Notes under the pieces: model-generated
The model's input: only the letters and a program-made list of their open reading frames with translations
Databases searched by the model: none
Told to the model about the DNA's origin: nothing
Translations under genes and position numbers: made by a program
Origin: an uncultured Acidobacteriota bacterium
Lineage (GTDB): Bacteria; Acidobacteriota; Blastocatellia; Pyrinomonadales; Pyrinomonadaceae
NCBI GenBank assembly: GCA_902826505.1
Contig: CADEFG010000221.1
Span: 1 to 7,809 of the forward strand
Direction: 5' to 3'
DNA length: 7,809 nt
Shown here: positions 5,588 through 7,809 of the stretch, in pieces
How the letters are laid out: the number at the start of each line of letters is the position of its first letter
Position numbering within the stretch: the first letter of the stretch is position 1

Positions 5588-7492
5588 TTACAAACCGGCT
5601 CGTTCGGATAATTCGAGCCATCTTTCGGTGTCGGTTTCAAGCTGTTCGTTTAATTTTTGCTGTTCGTTAAAAAGCTCGTTGACCTTGAAGGAATCGGTCG
5701 CAAACTCGTTCAATTCGCGTTCGATCTGCGCGAGCCGCGCTTCGGTTTCGGGAATTTGCGTTTCAAGCGTTTCGAGCTCGCGGTTTTCCTTGAAAGTGAG
5801 TTTTTTCGGCGCGGCGCTTTCCGCTTTTGACGCGGTTTCGGGCGCCGTGTTGGTGACTTTCTCGGATGTCCGGCTTTCCGGCTTTTCCGTTTCTTCGCGT
5901 TCGACGGTTTCCAGATAAGCCGAATAATCGCCCGCAAATTCGCGCACCCGTCCGTCGCCTTCGAATCTGAAAATACTGTCGATCGTGCGGTCGAGAAAAT
6001 AGCGGTCGTGGCTGACGACGACGAGCGCGCCCGCAAAATCGTCGAGATATTCTTCGAGCGCGATCAAGGTCGGAATGTCGAGATCGTTGGTCGGTTCGTC
6101 GAGCAGCAAAACATTCGGCTGCGCCATCAGAATTCGCAACAGATAAAGCCGCCGCCGTTCGCCGCCCGAGAGATTGCCGATGACCGCGTATTGCGCCGCC
6201 GGCGTGAACAGAAATTTTTCGAGCATCTGCGAAGCCGTGATTTGATTCCCGTCAGCGGTCGTCACATACTCGGCGATCTCGCGGATGTAATCGATGACGC
6301 GCTGGGTTTCGTTGAGCGCGCGGCTTTCCTGATCGTAGTAACCGATCTGGACAGTCTGCCCGATCTCGATTTCGCCTTTGTCGGCGCTGACGCGATTCGT
6401 CAGCATCTCCAAAAGCGTCGTTTTTCCCGAACCGTTCGCGCCGATGATGCCGATCCGGTCGTCGCGTTTCACGAGATACGAAAAATCTTCGATCAATTTC
6501 TCTCCGCCGTAGGATTTTGAAAGATTTTTTATTTCGACGATCTTCGTTCCCAAACGTTTGGCGCCGATCGCAATATCCATTTCTGACTTAGCTTTTTCCT
6601 TCGGCTGCGCCATCAGATCGTAAGCGGCGTTGATGCGGTGTTTCGATTTTCGGGTGCGCGCCTTCGCGCCGGTGCGGAGCCACGCGAGCTCTTTTTTGAT
6701 GAGCTGTTCGCGTTTATGTCCCTCGACGGCGCGCAAGCTTTCCTGTTCTTCTTTTTTTTCGAGATAATACGCGTAATTTCCCGCGAAGGCTTGAACCGCG
6801 CCGCGATCGATCTCGAAGATCCGATTCGTCACGCGGTCGAGAAAATAGCGGTCGTGCGTGACCAGTAAAAGCGCGCCCGAATAACGCCTGAGATAATCTT
6901 CGAGCCATTCGATCGTGTCGGCGTCGAGATGATTGGTCGGCTCGTCCAAAATTAAAATGTCGGGCTTGAAAATCAGCTCATGCGCGAGCGCGACGCGTTT
7001 GCGCTGTCCGCCCGAAAGCGTTTTCATCGGCGCGGCGGTGTCGGTAATGCCAAGTCTGGTCAAAACATTCCGCGCGTTCGTTTCGATTTCCCAGCCGCCC
7101 GAAATTTCGAGTTCGTGCTGCAAATGCGCGACTTTTTCGAGCAGTTTTGCGTCATTGCCGTCGATTGCCAGATCGTGACAGGCGGTTTCGTAATCGGCGA
7201 TCAGCTTCATGACGCCCGAGCTTGCCGCGAAGATCGTTTCGAGCACGGTTTTTTCATCGTCGAACTGCGGATTCTGCGCTAAGAAAGCGAGCGTTTTGCC
7301 CTGGGCGCGAACAACTCGTCCGGTGTCGGGCGTTTCCGCGCCGGCGACGACGCGCAGAAATGTCGTTTTGCCCGAACCGTTCGCGCCGATGATGCCGATC
7401 TTGTCCGCATCCTCGAAACCCAAACGGACGTTCTCGAACAGCGGTTTGATGCCGTAATTTTTGCTGACATTTTCGAGCGAAAGGATGTTCAT
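5588..7492 (-). CDS. uup: ABC-F family ATPase, Uup type, 634 aa
   Basis: Two ATP-binding cassettes in one soluble chain without membrane segments mark an ABC-F protein, which acts in the ribosomal E site rather than in transport. Cassette 1: Walker A GANGSGKTT (36-44), signature LSGGQ (159-163), Walker B ILDEPTNHLD (181-190, Glu184), H-loop His213. The linker (about 241-325) contains ELAWLRTGAKARTRKSKHRI (268-287), a hallmark of the P-site tRNA interaction motif. Cassette 2: Walker A 351-359, signature LSGGE (441-445), Walker B LLDEPTNDLD (463-472, Glu466), His495. The C-terminal KKLTFKENRELETLETQI then coiled coil (563-634) is the Uup-type C-terminal domain; E. coli Uup has been linked to translation, ribosome assembly and branched DNA handling. 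All catalytic residues are intact. I chose the ATG at 7492 because homology starts at MNILSLENVSK; a GTG at 7645 is in frame but its 51 extra residues look non-coding. No good Shine-Dalgarno site precedes the ATG. Uup assignment is from the C-terminal domain and linker; resistance-type ABC-F is less likely. Confidence 0.95.
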   Translation of the reverse strand: MNILSLENVSKNYGIKPLFENVRLGFEDADKIGIIGANGSGKTTFLRVVAGAETPDTGRVVRAQGKTLAFLAQNPQFDDEKTVLETIFAASSGVMKLIADYETACHDLAIDGNDAKLLEKVAHLQHELEISGGWEIETNARNVLTRLGITDTAAPMKTLSGGQRKRVALAHELIFKPDILILDEPTNHLDADTIEWLEDYLRRYSGALLLVTHDRYFLDRVTNRIFEIDRGAVQAFAGNYAYYLEKKEEQESLRAVEGHKREQLIKKELAWLRTGAKARTRKSKHRINAAYDLMAQPKEKAKSEMDIAIGAKRLGTKIVEIKNLSKSYGGEKLIEDFSYLVKRDDRIGIIGANGSGKTTLLEMLTNRVSADKGEIEIGQTVQIGYYDQESRALNETQRVIDYIREIAEYVTTADGNQITASQMLEKFLFTPAAQYAVIGNLSGGERRRLYLLRILMAQPNVLLLDEPTNDLDIPTLIALEEYLDDFAGALVVVSHDRYFLDRTIDSIFRFEGDGRVREFAGDYSAYLETVEREETEKPESRTSEKVTNTAPETASKAESAAPKKLTFKENRELETLETQIPETEARLAQIERELNEFATDSFKVNELFNEQQKLNEQLETDTERWLELSERAGL

Positions 7493-7809
7493 AAAATAAA
7501 CTTTAACTTTACTGAATAAAAGGCGTATCGCCAAATTCGCATTTATTGTCAGAATAATCGGGAAAGTGAGCAGTAGCGAACATCGTTGACTTTGAAAATT
7601 CCGGGCAAGCAAATGCTCACTCTTCTTCGCAATACTGGTTGGCACAACTCATTTTGCCAGAAAACTACAAGCCATCTCAAAAATAAATTAGTCGGACGAA
7701 AGCCTCGGCGTTTTCTTTGCAGGTTTGCGTCTTGGCGGGAGAAAAAGAAGTTTCCCGCCAAGACGCAATGCTGCAAAGTAAGCGGCAAAAGTGTTTTTGA
7801 GATCGCTTC
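7493..7809. other. Upstream region of the ABC-F gene; no convincing gene
   Basis: This 317-bp stretch to the window edge splits into two parts. Positions 7493-7670 should hold the ABC-F promoter on the minus strand. The best guess is CTGACA (7552-7547) and GATACG (7529-7524) with 17 bp between, and the -10 match is poor. An 8-bp inverted repeat, AGTGAGCA (7565-7572) and TGCTCACT (7614-7621), spans 41 nt in the same area. Positions 7671-7806 are filled by the palindromic repeat described separately. A 79-codon open frame runs through both on the minus strand (7788-7549), but it crosses the palindrome, matches nothing I know, and lacks a good start signal. Confidence 0.55.
7671..7806. repeat. 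Large palindromic repeat element of the CGCCAAG family
   Basis: The inner arms, 7715-7740 and 7753-7778, are 26-bp inverted repeats matching at 24 of 26 positions around a 12-nt loop (7741-7752). Their core is CTTGGCGGGA / TCCCGCCAAG. Outer arms GCCATCTCAAAAA (7671-7683) and TTTTTGAGATCGC (7794-7806) are inverted repeats with one mismatch, so the whole 136-bp element is symmetric with a poorly matched section between the two arm pairs. The right arm shows the 8-nt phasing CGCCAAG (7756), CGCAATG (7764), TGCAAAG (7772). Bases 7751-7778 match 73-100 at 23 of 28 positions. There is no coding content. Size and nested symmetry resemble a MITE- or REP-like non-autonomous element, but no target-site duplication or transposase is seen here. 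Confidence 0.8.

Noticed and set aside
6008..6520. A 170-codon plus-strand frame opposite the ABC-F gene
   Set aside because: It is the complement of the second ATPase cassette, whose Walker and signature motifs are all intact.
7493..7645. N-terminal extension of the ABC-F protein from an in-frame GTG at 7645
   Set aside because: The 51 extra residues do not resemble any ABC-F N-terminus, and cassette homology begins right at the ATG at 7492.
7549..7788. A 79-codon minus-strand open frame near the right end
   Set aside because: It runs across the palindromic repeat, has no family resemblance and no convincing ribosome binding site.

Overview
The window holds five confident protein genes, two palindromic repeat elements at its ends, and several short intergenic dyads. 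I see no rRNA, tRNA, CRISPR array, transposase or phage gene. The DNA looks like a free-living Gram-negative chromosome of moderate GC content: exported proteins with Sec-type or lipoprotein signals, AT-rich spacers, and clear AGGAGG-type ribosome binding sites on most genes. CGCCAAG octamer palindromes, a DUF4142 protein and an M48 peptidase fused to a propeller together suggest Acidobacteriota (Blastocatellia / Pyrinomonadales-like). That assignment is an inference from style; no marker gene is present to prove it.

Layout. 1-180: a CGCCAAG-type palindromic repeat and an AT-rich tail. 181-1603, minus strand: a two-gene unit with a PQQ-dependent sugar dehydrogenase-like lipoprotein (461-1603) followed after 19 bp by a small soluble DUF6582-like protein (181-441). 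1731-2300, minus strand: an exported DUF4142 protein, separated from the dehydrogenase by a 127-bp spacer with a long-range 11-bp dyad. 2301-2642: a divergent spacer with a near-perfect operator-like palindrome and open frames of doubtful status on both strands. 2643-5570, plus strand: a very large secreted M48 zinc metallopeptidase fused to a WD40/propeller-like C-terminal two thirds. 5588-7492, minus strand: an ABC-F ATPase of the Uup type, convergent with the peptidase and only 17 bp from it. 7493-7809: the upstream region of the ABC-F gene, ending in a second, longer palindromic element of the same sequence family as the one at the left end.

How the genes relate. Three of the five products are predicted to be exported (dehydrogenase lipoprotein, DUF4142 protein, M48-propeller protein), so most of the window serves the cell envelope. 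The ABC-F protein is cytoplasmic and ribosome-associated and is probably an unrelated housekeeping neighbour. No obvious new defence, mobile or biosynthetic system is visible. The items most worth following up are the M48-propeller architecture, the 8-nt periodic palindromic repeats bracketing the window, and the dyads in the two promoter-containing spacers.
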